The notes under the pieces are model-generated. The model saw nothing but the letters and a program-made list of their open reading frames with translations, was not told the DNA's origin and searched no databases. Both the position numbers and the translations under genes were made by a program. From Arthrobacter pullicola (GTDB lineage: Bacteria > Actinomycetota > Actinomycetes > Actinomycetales > Micrococcaceae), in NCBI RefSeq assembly GCF_014836875.1, contig NZ_JACSQC010000006.1, positions 1 to 64,000 of the forward strand: a DNA stretch of 64,000 nucleotides, given 5' to 3'. How positions within the stretch are numbered: position 1 is the stretch's first letter; every line of letters begins with the position of its first letter. Below, one piece after another: positions 28,246 to 37,272 of this stretch.

Positions 28246-28731
28246 TTGGGAGCAATCATCACCACCCTCACCACCGCCGTCCGGAGGCGCCCCGAATCCG
28301 TTCGGGCAGCCGGGTACTGCCTGCACATCTTTTTCGGGGTAAGCATCCTGCTGTTGGTCGGCGATCCGGTGGCCGGGATCATCGCCGTCATGCCCGTGGT
28401 TTTTGGGCTCATCGGCATTTTCCGCCAGCTGCGGAGCGCAGTCCTCACCCGCCGTGCCGCCGCTGGCCGTTCCGGGAAAGCCGGGGCTGCCGGCTACCTT
28501 CCGTCCAGCACCTGGCGCAGCACCTCGGCAAACGCGCCCGGGTCTCCCGCACCAGGTCCGGATTCCGGGCCCAGGAACCCGCCGTGTCCGCCGGGAAACG
28601 TCACCGGCAGTGTTCCCAGCCGATCAGCTGTCACTGCAGCGGCGCGTGCCGCCATTGTGCCGCCTGAAGCCTCACCCACCCCCACGACGATGCTTGCCGG
28701 ACCATCACGGAGCCCTTCGAAGTCCGGCTGA
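28246..28731 (+). CDS. Doubtful small membrane protein
   Basis: The frame opens with a TTG and gives residues 1-75 that look like a small protein with two hydrophobic segments (YCLHIFFGVSILLLVG and GIIAVMPVVFGLIGIF). The rest of the frame, from about 28494, lies opposite the hydrolase gene and looks like a shadow rich in Pro and Ser. No ribosome site is clear. Without this ORF the 310 bases between the tRNA and the hydrolase stop hold only the tRNA hairpin. Confidence 0.25.
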   Translation: MGAIITTLTTAVRRRPESVRAAGYCLHIFFGVSILLLVGDPVAGIIAVMPVVFGLIGIFRQLRSAVLTRRAAAGRSGKAGAAGYLPSSTWRSTSANAPGSPAPGPDSGPRNPPCPPGNVTGSVPSRSAVTAAARAAIVPPEASPTPTTMLAGPSRSPSKSG

Positions 28732-29363
28732 AAGGTTGTGCAGGTCAGCAGGTTCCGGCCGAACAGCGGGTCATTACGGGCGCCGTCGTCCGTTTCCGGT
28801 AAGCCCGGTTCCTGCCGCCCGGACGCGGCCAGGAATGCGGCATCCGCCGGAAACTCCCCCTGCCACCCGGCGTAGGCCATGAACCGTGCCATGGCGGGTC
28901 CCTGGCCGCTCTCTGCGTAGGTCCGCAGGATCTCGTTGATGCCCGCAAGGGCAGCATCCCGGTCCGGAAGGATCTGTGCCAGCGGCGGTTCATGCACCAC
29001 GAGGACACTGACCAAGTCCCCGGCCAGGCGCGCGAAAGCCAGCGCGTTCACCGCTCCCCCGCTGCTGGCAAACATGTCCACCGGGGTGCCCCCAAGCTCC
29101 ATGACCAGGGCCTGCAGGTCCCGGGCATGCTGCTCCGGCGAGGACTCGAGACTTTCCGTCTCGCTCCGCCCTGTCCCCCGCGGGTCAAAAGTGACGGTGG
29201 TCCGGTCCGGAAACCGGTCGGCCAACGCCGCGAAGCCGCTGGCGTCCATGGGTGAACCAAACAGCAGCAGCGGCGGTGACGGGCTTCTTTTGACCTCCGC
29301 GAGATCGTAGAAGATGCGGGCGTCCGGAACCTCCAGGACACGGACGGCAGAGCGCTGGCTCAT
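28494..29363 (-). CDS. Alpha/beta hydrolase
   Basis: This 289-residue cytoplasmic alpha/beta-hydrolase has the early strand LLLFGSPMDASGFAALADRF, the conserved VTFDPRGTGRSE, a nucleophile elbow DMFASSGGAVNALA (Ser in A-S-S-G-G, a variant of GxSxG) and a C-terminal His in FPGGHGGFLGP. The substrate is unknown. The ATG at 29363 has a weak AGAGAG ribosome site. The gene stands alone, divergent from the aldehyde dehydrogenase; the 211 bases between them show no clear promoter. Confidence 0.8.
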   Translation of the reverse strand: MSQRSAVRVLEVPDARIFYDLAEVKRSPSPPLLLFGSPMDASGFAALADRFPDRTTVTFDPRGTGRSETESLESSPEQHARDLQALVMELGGTPVDMFASSGGAVNALAFARLAGDLVSVLVVHEPPLAQILPDRDAALAGINEILRTYAESGQGPAMARFMAYAGWQGEFPADAAFLAASGRQEPGLPETDDGARNDPLFGRNLLTCTTFQPDFEGLRDGPASIVVGVGEASGGTMAARAAAVTADRLGTLPVTFPGGHGGFLGPESGPGAGDPGAFAEVLRQVLDGR

Positions 29364-29574
29364 GGTGCTGCTCTCTTTAGTTCATCGGCAGTATTTTCCG
29401 GCTTTACGGGCCGCCGGCCCAGCCCCCCGGCTGGAGCCAGCCAACCGTCAGAGCGCGGTTTTGTCAACGCCTGGGCTGTGTCCCGTCGCCCCGGTCCGGG
29501 CCCCTGCGTGTGCCAGGACACAAGCTGTCTGGGATAATCAATGGCCTAAGTAACACCAACAGCTAGGATGACCC

Positions 29575-31032
29575 ATGGCTCTGCTCGATCCGTCCATCTG
29601 GACAGGCAAGATTTATGTGAACGGCTGGCGCGACGGCGGTGCAGGCACCTCCGATGCGATGGAACCGGCCACCGGCAACAAGCTGGGCAGCTACGGCACA
29701 GCCTCCGTTGAAGATGTCCTGTCCGCAGCGCGCACGGCGGCGGCCGCACAGAAGGAATGGGCGGCCCGCAAGCCCGAAGAACGCGCGGCAGTCCTGCGCC
29801 GGGCCGGACTGCTGTGGGAAGAGCACGCCGAGGAAATCGGCACCTGGATCACCCGGGAGGCGGGCAGCATTCCGGCGAAGGCCGCGCTGGAAACGCACAG
29901 CGCCGCGAACGAGTGCTACGACGCCTCCGCACTGCCGGCCCTCCCGTCCGGAGAGGTGCTGACCAGCAATTCGAACCGCTGGTCCCTGGCACGGCGGCGG
30001 CCCGCCGGCGTTGTCTCCGTCATCGCGCCGTTCAACTTCCCGCTGATCCTTTCCATCCGTGCAGTCGCTCCGGCCCTTGCGCTCGGGAACGCCGTACTGC
30101 TGAAGCCGGACCCCCGCACCGCGGTGTGCGGCGGCGTCGCGCTGATGCGCGTGTTCGAGGAGGCCGGCCTTCCCGCCGGCCTGCTGTCCCTGCTCCCCGG
30201 CGGCGCTGAGATCGGTGCGGCCGTTGTTGAAGCCCCCGAGGTCAGGGTCATTGCGTTCACCGGTTCCACCGGTGCAGGACGCAAGATCGGCGAGACCGCC
30301 GGCCGCCTGCTCAAGCGCGCCCACCTGGAGCTCGGCGGCAACAACGCCATGATCGTGCTTCCCGGGGCGGATCTGACGAAGGCCGCCTCAGCGGCAGCCT
30401 TTGGTTCCTTTATGCACCAGGGACAGATCTGCATGACCACCGGCCGCCATATTGTCCACGAGGACATCTACGACGCGTACGTGGCCGCCCTCGCGGAGAA
30501 GGCAGAGCACCTTCCCGTGGGAGACCCGGCCGGAGGCCAGGCTGCCCTGGGGCCCATCATCGATGAAAACCAGCTGAAGAAGATCAACGGGATCGTGCAG
30601 GACGCCATTGCCGGCGGGGCGCGCCTCGCCGCCGGCGGAACCAACGAAGCACTTTTCTACCGGCCCACTGTGCTCGCCGATGTCACCCCGGACAACCCGG
30701 CCTGGACGCAGGAGATCTTCGGTCCTGTGGCCCCGGTTATGAAGTTCTCCAGCATCGATGAAGCCGTGGAGCTGGCCAACGCCAGCGACTACGGGCTGTC
30801 CCTGTCCATCCTCGGCGATGTCGGCATGGCGATGGCGATCGCCGACCGCGTCGAATCCGGCAAGGTCCACATCAACGAACAGACGGTGAACGACGAATCC
30901 AACGCTCCCTTCGGCGGCGTCAAGGATTCCGGCAACGGCGGGCGCCTCGGGGGTGCCGCGGCGAACATGGAATCCTTCACAGAGATCCAGTGGCTCACCA
31001 TGCGGCCGGACATCGCGTCCTACCCGTTCTAA
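29575..31032 (+). CDS. NAD(P)-dependent aldehyde dehydrogenase (benzaldehyde dehydrogenase type)
   Basis: The 485-residue enzyme oxidises an aldehyde to the acid. Its family features are the fold motif VIAPFNFPL, the cofactor loop FTGSTGAGRKIGE, the catalytic Glu252 in LELGGNNA, the nucleophile Cys286 in GQICMTTGR, and EIFGPVAPVM. The N-terminus (LDPSIWTGKIYVNGW) is typical of the benzaldehyde/vanillin dehydrogenase subgroup, but the true substrate is a guess. It stands alone between a divergent hydrolase and a strong terminator. Confidence 0.85.
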   Translation: MALLDPSIWTGKIYVNGWRDGGAGTSDAMEPATGNKLGSYGTASVEDVLSAARTAAAAQKEWAARKPEERAAVLRRAGLLWEEHAEEIGTWITREAGSIPAKAALETHSAANECYDASALPALPSGEVLTSNSNRWSLARRRPAGVVSVIAPFNFPLILSIRAVAPALALGNAVLLKPDPRTAVCGGVALMRVFEEAGLPAGLLSLLPGGAEIGAAVVEAPEVRVIAFTGSTGAGRKIGETAGRLLKRAHLELGGNNAMIVLPGADLTKAASAAAFGSFMHQGQICMTTGRHIVHEDIYDAYVAALAEKAEHLPVGDPAGGQAALGPIIDENQLKKINGIVQDAIAGGARLAAGGTNEALFYRPTVLADVTPDNPAWTQEIFGPVAPVMKFSSIDEAVELANASDYGLSLSILGDVGMAMAIADRVESGKVHINEQTVNDESNAPFGGVKDSGNGGRLGGAAANMESFTEIQWLTMRPDIASYPF

Positions 31033-31043
31033 CACTCCGCAGC

Positions 31044-31093
31044 ACTGAAAAAGCGGCGGCCGCCCTGCTTGGGCCGGCCGCCGCTTTTTCAGT
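31044..31093. terminator. Terminator after aldehyde dehydrogenase
   Basis: Nineteen-base perfect arms (31044-31062 and 31075-31093; ends GAAAAAGC and GCTTTTTC) form a classic bidirectional Rho-independent terminator 12 bases after the stop codon. Confidence 0.85.
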
Positions 31094-31255
31094 TGGAAAG
31101 CAACCTGGTAAAGCTCAAGAATGGCGCGGGGATTCTTGAGCAAACATTGCGTTAACTGAAGGTCGAACTTGAGCGTTTGCCTAGGCAAGGCTCGGTATCG
31201 TCCTATCCATCAGGCAAAACGGTCCTCGCGGATCGAGACGACATTGGGGGAAAAC

Positions 31256-31603
31256 GTGAACGGATGGAACGCAGACACCGAGGTTATGGTCAAGCGCTAC
31301 ACGGACACCCAGCGGGATAACCACGTTGCCGCACTGTGCACCGAATGCCGCCGCCGCCTGGTCCCCGAATGGGCCAATGACAAGCGCGCCACCGACCGGA
31401 CCGGCTACTGGATCATCCGCGGCTACCGCTACCCCGGAGTCCGCTGCTCCACCCACGAGCGCCGGGTCCTGCAGGACTACTACGGCACCCGGGCTGACAA
31501 GGGCCAGGTTGAGCGGCACGTCGCCGGCTCCCGCGGCAAGACCGCTGCCCCCGCCCGCCGCACCCTGCGCCTCTTCGGCAGCAAGGTCCGCTCAGGCAGC
31601 TAG
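31256..31603 (+). CDS. Small hypothetical protein with paired Cys motifs
   Basis: The protein (115 residues) is not recognised. A CTEC pair (near residue 29) and CSTH (near residue 63) could form one zinc site. The region between is charged and aromatic (VPEWANDKRA, GYWIIRGYRYPGVR). The C-terminus is basic, ending in RTLRLFGSKVRSGS. The GTG at 31256 is chosen from a GGGGG ribosome site 5 bases upstream. It sits between housekeeping genes and the flagellar cluster, convergent with csrA; nothing ties it to flagella. A nucleic-acid-binding role is only a guess. Confidence 0.6.
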   Translation: MNGWNADTEVMVKRYTDTQRDNHVAALCTECRRRLVPEWANDKRATDRTGYWIIRGYRYPGVRCSTHERRVLQDYYGTRADKGQVERHVAGSRGKTAAPARRTLRLFGSKVRSGS

Positions 31604-31720
31604 CCCCAGTCTTTCCCCAAAAGAGAACCGCAGTATCCCCAAGAAAAATACTGCAAAGACGAGCCGCACAGTTGCATGTGTAGTGCCGACCGCCCGTCCG
31701 CGGAAGGCGCGTGGCTCGCC

Positions 31721-31752
31721 ACCCCGGCATTCACCCCAATGGATGCCGGGGT
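31721..31752. terminator. Terminator hairpin at the distal end of the flagellar cluster
   Basis: Ten-base perfect arms (ACCCCGGCAT / ATGCCGGGGT) with a 12-base loop lie between the small hypothetical gene and csrA, which converge. A second palindrome (CGCCGAATA-C-TATTCGGCG, 31781-31799) overlaps the csrA stop codon. Confidence 0.6.
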
Positions 31753-31789
31753 TTGGCTTTAACAGGCGAAGATTCAGCGGCGCCGAATA

Positions 31790-32035
31790 CTATTCGGCGT
31801 CCGGCCGGCGGGCGCTGAGCAATGCCTTGATGCGCTCTTCTGCGTCGGGGACATCGGCGGTGGCTGCTACGTTGGCCTCTTCCACAGCGCGCACCACCTC
31901 GTTGCGCTGGATTCTTACTCCGCGCGGGGCATCAATGCCGATGCGGACACCGTCGCCGCGTGAATCGAGCACGGTAATGACAATGTCATCCCCAATCAGG
32001 ATCTGTTCTCCTGATTTCCGCGTTAACACGAGCAT
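31790..32035 (-). CDS. csrA: Carbon storage/flagellin translation regulator CsrA
   Basis: CsrA (81 residues) is an RNA-binding dimer that recognises GGA in hairpin loops. The N-terminus MLVLTRKSGEQILIGDDI and the GVRIGIDAPRGVRIQRNEV segment carry the conserved RNA-contacting residues. The C-terminal tail of about 20 residues is longer than in E. coli and resembles flagella-linked CsrA that binds FliW. It is the last gene of the fliM-to-csrA run, after a gap of 64 bases. The probable targets are the fliC and flgB leaders described below. Confidence 0.95.
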   Translation of the reverse strand: MLVLTRKSGEQILIGDDIVITVLDSRGDGVRIGIDAPRGVRIQRNEVVRAVEEANVAATADVPDAEERIKALLSARRPDAE

Positions 32036-32099
32036 TTAGTTACTCTATCGCAAGCACCCGCCGTACCGGCTGCCCGGGGCCGGGCGAAACCCGGATTCA

Positions 32100-33077
32100 T
32101 CACAGCACGGCGGAGGGCGCTTCAGCACCGTCGAGCCAGCCGACGGGAACACCCAGGTTGTTGACGGTCTGCGGCGTCGCAGTTCCTTCCAATCCTTCGA
32201 CGGCCACGGCATGGACGACGGCGGCGCTCCGCACAGCTCCAACCCAGGCCGAGGTGTCCTCCGGCTTGCGCCCGGCGTCCACGGCGACCCATAGCTGGTC
32301 CGGGGCCAGGGCAGCGAGCAGCGTGGTGTGCCGCGCCAGTTCACTGGTTCCCCGACCGATCCCGTAGGCCAGGAAGACCGGGTGCCCGGCCAGGACCCCG
32401 GCTGCCCGGGCGGTCGCCACCGCCCGCCGGTCACCGGCACGGCCCACACCGCCGCCGTCGACCCCGCCGGCAGCCCGCAGCGCCTGCGCGCTGAAGCCGG
32501 CGGCGGCAGCCATCGATTCACACACGAGCATGGCGTCCTGCCCCAGCCCGACGACGATCACGAGGTCCCCGGCCCCGGTCAGCGGGACAGGCACCTCCAT
32601 TCCCGCCCTCGCCTCTGCTCCGTTGTCCGCGGGGGCCGGAGCCAGCTGCGGGAAAGCGAACGGGACAGGTGTGCGCGCGGAGTCCCGCGGCGCCAGCGGT
32701 TCCGGGGATCTGGCGGGAGCGCCCGTGTTCTGCGAGAGGTCCTCCATCAGCTCGGCAAACGCGTTGCTGCCCGTGGACACATCGGGCAGTGCCCGGGCGC
32801 CGGGCCGCAGGCCGCTCTCGGCCTCTTCAGCCATGGCCAGCAGTGCCCCGATGCCCGCCCGGCTGGGCAGGTCCGCCTCCACGGGAGCCGCCCGGCGGCC
32901 GCGCGCAGGCATTTCCACCGTGACCTCATAGTGGTGCCGGGCCAGGAAGCCGCCAATGCCGCCCACGGTGACTTTTTCGGCGGCAATGATGCGGGCCCTG
33001 GGTCCGTGTTCCGCGAGGACTTTCGCCTTCAGCGCGTCAAGGGACGGACCCTCAAGCTGAAATCGTCTCAGTTCCAC
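32100..33077 (-). CDS. FlhF-like protein lacking a GTPase P-loop
   Basis: The 325-residue protein begins like FlhF (RRFQLEGPSLDALKAKVLAEHGPRARIIAAE) and ends like the FlhF/SRP GTPase G-domain (TATPQTVNNLGVPVGWLDGAE). Where the P-loop should be, the sequence reads LVIVVGLGQDAMLV, with no GxxGxGKT. The middle (residues 75-165) is Pro/Ala-rich. It starts with GTG inside the flhA end (26-base overlap), the place where flhF normally lies. It is probably an FlhF relative that has lost GTP hydrolysis. Confidence is high for a protein, moderate for the FlhF origin. Confidence 0.75.
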   Translation of the reverse strand: MELRRFQLEGPSLDALKAKVLAEHGPRARIIAAEKVTVGGIGGFLARHHYEVTVEMPARGRRAAPVEADLPSRAGIGALLAMAEEAESGLRPGARALPDVSTGSNAFAELMEDLSQNTGAPARSPEPLAPRDSARTPVPFAFPQLAPAPADNGAEARAGMEVPVPLTGAGDLVIVVGLGQDAMLVCESMAAAAGFSAQALRAAGGVDGGGVGRAGDRRAVATARAAGVLAGHPVFLAYGIGRGTSELARHTTLLAALAPDQLWVAVDAGRKPEDTSAWVGAVRSAAVVHAVAVEGLEGTATPQTVNNLGVPVGWLDGAEAPSAVL

Positions 33078-35106
33078 GGATTACTCCTACAGTTTCAATG
33101 GACACGTTCGCTGCCGTGGCTTCCTGGTAGGAGAGCACGGGCAGCCCGTTGGCCTGGGCCGACACGAGTCGTCGGATTGCGGGCCGGAGCGCCGGAGCGC
33201 ACACCAGGACAGCGGTGTGACCTGAGTTCTCCACAGTGGCAACAGTAGTCTTAAGTGACGCGATAATTTTCTCAATCCTGGTGGGGTCCAGCAGGATCTG
33301 GGTCCCTTGGTCCGAGGGCCGGAGGGATTCCAGCATGGACTGCTCCAACGCAGGATCGATCATGATGACGCGCAGCACGCTGCCGGTGACATACTGGGCG
33401 GCCAGTGCCGGGCCCAGGGCCTGGCGCGCGGCCTCGATCAGCCCTTCCGGATCGGCGGATACCTTGGCCTTGAGCAGCAGGGATTCGTAGATGCGCGGCA
33501 GGTCATTGATCGGAATCTGCTCCGCCAGGAGGCCCTGCAGCACGCGCTGCACCTCGGCGAGTGAGAGTACGCCCGGGACCAGTTCATCCACCGCGGACGG
33601 GTTGACCTGCTTAACGCCTTCGGTCAGGACCCGGACATCCTCCCTGGTGAGCAGCCGGGCGGCGTTGGCCGTGATAATCGCCGAAAGATGCGTGACCAGC
33701 ACCGAAACCCGGTCGATCACGGTGGCGCCGGCCATTTCTGCCGCGTGCCGCATTTCAGCGGGCACCCATTTGCCGGCCAGTCCGAAGACGGGTTCCACGG
33801 TCGCCGTCCCGGGCAGCCCGTCCAGGAAGTCTCCGAGCGCCAGGACCTTGCCCGCGGGGGCTTCCCCCCGGCCGGCTTCCACGCCGGCAATGCGGATCAC
33901 ATAGGTGGACGGCGGCAGGTCCACACTGTCGCGGGTACGCACCGGCGGAACAACAACTCCGAGCTCCAGCGCGATCTTCCGGCGCAGCGCCCGGACCCTG
34001 GCCAGGAGATCGTCCGAGCCGCCGGTGACGATGTCCACCAGGTCGGGTGAGAGCATCACTTCCAGGGCGTGGACCCGCATCTGCTCGATCAAGTCCTCGG
34101 TGGTGTCCGAGGCCGGGGCACCGGTGAGCTGTGCGACGGCGTCCGATTCCGCGGCCTGGGCCTCTGCCGTTTCCCGGGCCTTGACCCGCTGGCTGGCGAA
34201 GATCAGCAGGGCACCGATCACGATGAACGGGATCTTGGGCATGCCTGGGATCAGGGCCATGACGATGGCCGCGGCACCGGCGATCATCAGGGCGCTCCGC
34301 GACTGCCCCAGTTCCGCCGAGGCGGTGGAAGCCATGTCTGATTCGGCATTCGAGCGGGTGACGATCATGCCGGTGGAGACGGCCATCAGCAGCGCGGGGA
34401 TCTGCGTGACCAGTCCGTCGCCGATGGTGAGCAGGGTGTACGTGTCGATGGCTTCGCCGACGGCCATGCCGCGCTGCAGCATGCCAATCGCGATGCCGCC
34501 CACGACATTGATGATGATGATGATCAGGCCGGCGATCGCATCGCCCTTCACGAACTTGGACGCACCGTCCATGGCGCCGTAGAAGTCGGCTTCGGCGGAG
34601 ACCTCCGCGCGCCGCTCGCGGGCCTGGATATCCGTGATCAAGCCGGCGTTGAGGTCGGCGTCGATCGCCATCTGCTTGCCCGGCATGGCGTCCAGGGTGA
34701 ACCGCGCGCCGACTTCGGCCACGCGTTCGGCACCCTTGGTGACCACCACGAACTGGATCACGACCAGGATCAGGAAGATCACCGCTCCGATGATCAGGGA
34801 GCCGCCAACGGCGACGTGCCCGAAGGCCTCGATCACCTGGCCGGCGTAGCCCTCACCGAGCACCAGCCGGGTGGAGGCGACATTCAGGCCGAGCCGGAAC
34901 AGGGTGGCCACCAGCAGCATCGAGGGGAAGACGGAGAAGTCCAGCGGCTTCTTCACGAACATGGTGGTCAGCAGGATCACCAGGGCCAGCAGGATGTTGA
35001 TGATGATCAGGATGTCCAGCAGCGGCGCGGGCACGGGGACCACCAGCAGCAGGATGATACCGATCACACCCACGGGAATGGCGAGCTTCAGGAGGTTGCG
35101 GTTCAC
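33052..35106 (-). CDS. flhA: Flagellar export gate protein FlhA
   Basis: FlhA (684 residues) forms the nonameric cytoplasmic ring of the type III export gate. The N-terminal half has about eight membrane helices (VGVIGIILLLVVPVPAPLLD, ILLALVILLTTMFV and others) with the conserved loop GARFTLDAMPGKQMAIDADLNAG. The C-terminal half (from about 340) is the cytoplasmic export domain with PPVRTRD. GTG start overlapping the flhB stop (GTGA). Confidence 0.95.
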   Translation of the reverse strand: MNRNLLKLAIPVGVIGIILLLVVPVPAPLLDILIIINILLALVILLTTMFVKKPLDFSVFPSMLLVATLFRLGLNVASTRLVLGEGYAGQVIEAFGHVAVGGSLIIGAVIFLILVVIQFVVVTKGAERVAEVGARFTLDAMPGKQMAIDADLNAGLITDIQARERRAEVSAEADFYGAMDGASKFVKGDAIAGLIIIIINVVGGIAIGMLQRGMAVGEAIDTYTLLTIGDGLVTQIPALLMAVSTGMIVTRSNAESDMASTASAELGQSRSALMIAGAAAIVMALIPGMPKIPFIVIGALLIFASQRVKARETAEAQAAESDAVAQLTGAPASDTTEDLIEQMRVHALEVMLSPDLVDIVTGGSDDLLARVRALRRKIALELGVVVPPVRTRDSVDLPPSTYVIRIAGVEAGRGEAPAGKVLALGDFLDGLPGTATVEPVFGLAGKWVPAEMRHAAEMAGATVIDRVSVLVTHLSAIITANAARLLTREDVRVLTEGVKQVNPSAVDELVPGVLSLAEVQRVLQGLLAEQIPINDLPRIYESLLLKAKVSADPEGLIEAARQALGPALAAQYVTGSVLRVIMIDPALEQSMLESLRPSDQGTQILLDPTRIEKIIASLKTTVATVENSGHTAVLVCAPALRPAIRRLVSAQANGLPVLSYQEATAANVSIETVGVIRGTETISA

Positions 35107-36236
35107 GGCGCGGCCTTACGGTGTTGTGGGACGGTTGCGGGGATGGTGGCGCCGGGTTCCGGAGCCATGGTGTGGACCCCGGCGGCGGCGCCGCGGTTCT
35201 TCAGGGCCATAACGAACGCCAGGACCCGGGCCACGGCGTTATACAGTTCGATCGGAATTTCCTGCCCCAGTTCGCAGGCCCCGTGCAGGGCCCGTGCGAG
35301 GGGGATGTCCCGGACCATGGGCACGCCCTTGGCCTCGGCTTCTTCGCGGATACGGGCGGCAATCACGCCGGCGCCCTTGGCCACGACCCGGGGAGCGGAC
35401 TTTCCCGGCTCATACTTCAGGGCCACTGCCACGTGCGTAGGGTTCAGCAGCACGACGTCGGAATCCCCCACCGCGGCCATCATGCGGTTCCGGCTCATTG
35501 CCAGCTGGCGGGAGCGGCGCTGGGACTTGATCAGCGGGTCGCCGTCGGTGTTCTTGTTTTCGTCCTTGACCTCTTTTTTGGTCATGCGCGTTTTCTTCCG
35601 GTTCCGGCGCATCACCACCATGATGTCCGCCGCGGCCAGGGCCAGCCCGGCGGCGACGGCGAACTGCAGCAGGGTGGCAACCCCGCCGCCCGCCTCAGCC
35701 AGCAGTGCGGTGATGGACATGCCGCCGGCGGTCATCAGGACGGGCATCAGATTCTGGATCACGGTGTAGAGAACCAGTCCAACCACGGCGGTCTTCAGCA
35801 GGGCTTTGACACCGTTCCAGATGGCCTGCATGCCGAAGACCCGCTTCATGCCCTTCACCGGGTCGAACTGTTCGTACTTGCCCTTGAACTTCTTGAAGTG
35901 GATCCCGCCCTGCAGGGCGGCGGTGGCCAGCACCGCAGCAACCACCACGGAGAGCATCGGGCCCAGCACATAGGTCAGGGAGCCCAGCCCTTCCTGCAGC
36001 ATCCGCAGCGCGGCCAGCGGGCTGGGGTCCGCGGCGATGGCGTCCACGCCCATGAGAGTTTCGGCGCCCTTGTCCGCACCGCGGCTGATGGTCAGGGGCA
36101 TCATCGCTGCGGCAGCGCCCACCCCCACCCAGGCGGTGAGGTCATCGGAACGGGATAGCTGGCCTTTCTCCCGGACCTCCTTCATCCGTTTGGGGGTGGC
36201 GGCTTCCGACCGCTCTCCGGAGTCCTCGTCCGCCAT
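35103..36236 (-). CDS. flhB: Flagellar export switch protein FlhB
   Basis: FlhB (377 residues) controls the change from rod/hook to filament substrates. The N-terminus EAATPKRMKEVREKGQLSRS is diagnostic; four membrane helices follow. The self-cleavage site NPTH is at residues 265-268 in DVVLLNPTHVAVALKYEPG. The C-terminal tail after residue 350 is Ala/Pro-rich. It starts directly at the fliR stop. Confidence 0.95.
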   Translation of the reverse strand: MADEDSGERSEAATPKRMKEVREKGQLSRSDDLTAWVGVGAAAAMMPLTISRGADKGAETLMGVDAIAADPSPLAALRMLQEGLGSLTYVLGPMLSVVVAAVLATAALQGGIHFKKFKGKYEQFDPVKGMKRVFGMQAIWNGVKALLKTAVVGLVLYTVIQNLMPVLMTAGGMSITALLAEAGGGVATLLQFAVAAGLALAAADIMVVMRRNRKKTRMTKKEVKDENKNTDGDPLIKSQRRSRQLAMSRNRMMAAVGDSDVVLLNPTHVAVALKYEPGKSAPRVVAKGAGVIAARIREEAEAKGVPMVRDIPLARALHGACELGQEIPIELYNAVARVLAFVMALKNRGAAAGVHTMAPEPGATIPATVPQHRKAAP

Positions 36237-36995
36237 CTAGCCCACCCCCGCCAGCGTGCGCACAATCTGCTGGACCAGCGCCGAGACGACACGGGGCAGG
36301 GCAACAAACACCACCGACACCAGCGTCAGCGTCAGCAGGATCTTCAACGGGAAACCGAGGGCAAAGGCATTCAGGGCCGGAGCCACCCGGGTGAGGAGGC
36401 CCAGGCCGGCGTCGGCCAGGAAAAGCACCACCAGCAGCGGGCCGGCGATCTGCACGGCCGCAACAAACATCTGGCTGACCGAGGAAATCATCGCCTGCGC
36501 CGGATCGGAAAGATCTATCCCGCCGGCCAGCGGCAGGGCGGTGAAGCTGCGCGCCAGTCCCCCGATGATGAGCTGATAGCCGTCGGAGGCAAACAGCAGG
36601 GCCACCGCGGTGATCTGGAACATCCGGGTGAACTGGGCGCCGTTGACCATGGACTGCGGGTCGAATCCCTGGGCCAGGGAAAAACCGCCGAACAGGTCGA
36701 TCAGCTGCCCCGCGGACTGCACCGCGGAGAACACGATCAGCACCAGGAACCCTAGGACGGCTCCGACCACGAATTCCAGCACCAGGCTGGTGATGTAGGC
36801 GGCGGTGCCCAGGTTCGTGTACCCCTCGGACACCTGGGGCGCCACGGCCAGGGCCAGGCCGATCGCCAGCATCGCCTTTACCCGCGCGGGAAAGGCGTTG
36901 TAGGAAAAGGGCGGGGCAATGATCAGGAAGGCAACCATCCGAACGCCCGCGAGCATCACCGCTTCCAGCCATGCCTGGTCAATGGTGATCGACAT
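36237..36995 (-). CDS. fliR: Flagellar export gate protein FliR
   Basis: FliR (252 residues) is a six-helix membrane protein of the export gate core. Typical segments are RMVAFLIIAPPFSYNAFPARVKAMLAIGLA (split by the first loop), FGGFSLAQGFDPQSMVNG and ALGFPLKILLTLTLV. It lies one base after the fliQ stop and abuts flhB, in the conserved order fliP-fliQ-fliR-flhB-flhA. Confidence 0.95.
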   Translation of the reverse strand: MSITIDQAWLEAVMLAGVRMVAFLIIAPPFSYNAFPARVKAMLAIGLALAVAPQVSEGYTNLGTAAYITSLVLEFVVGAVLGFLVLIVFSAVQSAGQLIDLFGGFSLAQGFDPQSMVNGAQFTRMFQITAVALLFASDGYQLIIGGLARSFTALPLAGGIDLSDPAQAMISSVSQMFVAAVQIAGPLLVVLFLADAGLGLLTRVAPALNAFALGFPLKILLTLTLVSVVFVALPRVVSALVQQIVRTLAGVG

Positions 36996-36996
36996 T

Positions 36997-37272
36997 TCAT
37001 CCCCCGCCGAGCAGGGATGGAATCTTCTCGAACAGCTGCTGAGTAAAGGTCACCATTTCGGTGATCATCCAGTGCCCGCACACCAGCAGGGCGATGCACA
37101 CTGCCAGCGCCTTCGGGACAAAGGACAGGGTGACTTCCTGGATCTGGGTAATCGACTGCACCAGGGAGACGGAGAACCCGACCACCAGCGCAGTCAGCAG
37201 CACCGGTGCGGCAAGTTTGGCCGCAACCCACAGTCCCTGGAGCCCGATGTCCAGGACGGCATTGGTATCCAT
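36997..37272 (-). CDS. fliQ: Flagellar export gate protein FliQ
   Basis: FliQ (91 residues) has two membrane helices (LAAPVLLTALVVGFSVSLVQS and FVPKALAVCIALLVCGHWM) separated by the conserved ITQIQEVTLSF. The ATG overlaps the fliP stop (ATGA). Confidence 0.95.
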   Translation of the reverse strand: MDTNAVLDIGLQGLWVAAKLAAPVLLTALVVGFSVSLVQSITQIQEVTLSFVPKALAVCIALLVCGHWMITEMVTFTQQLFEKIPSLLGGG

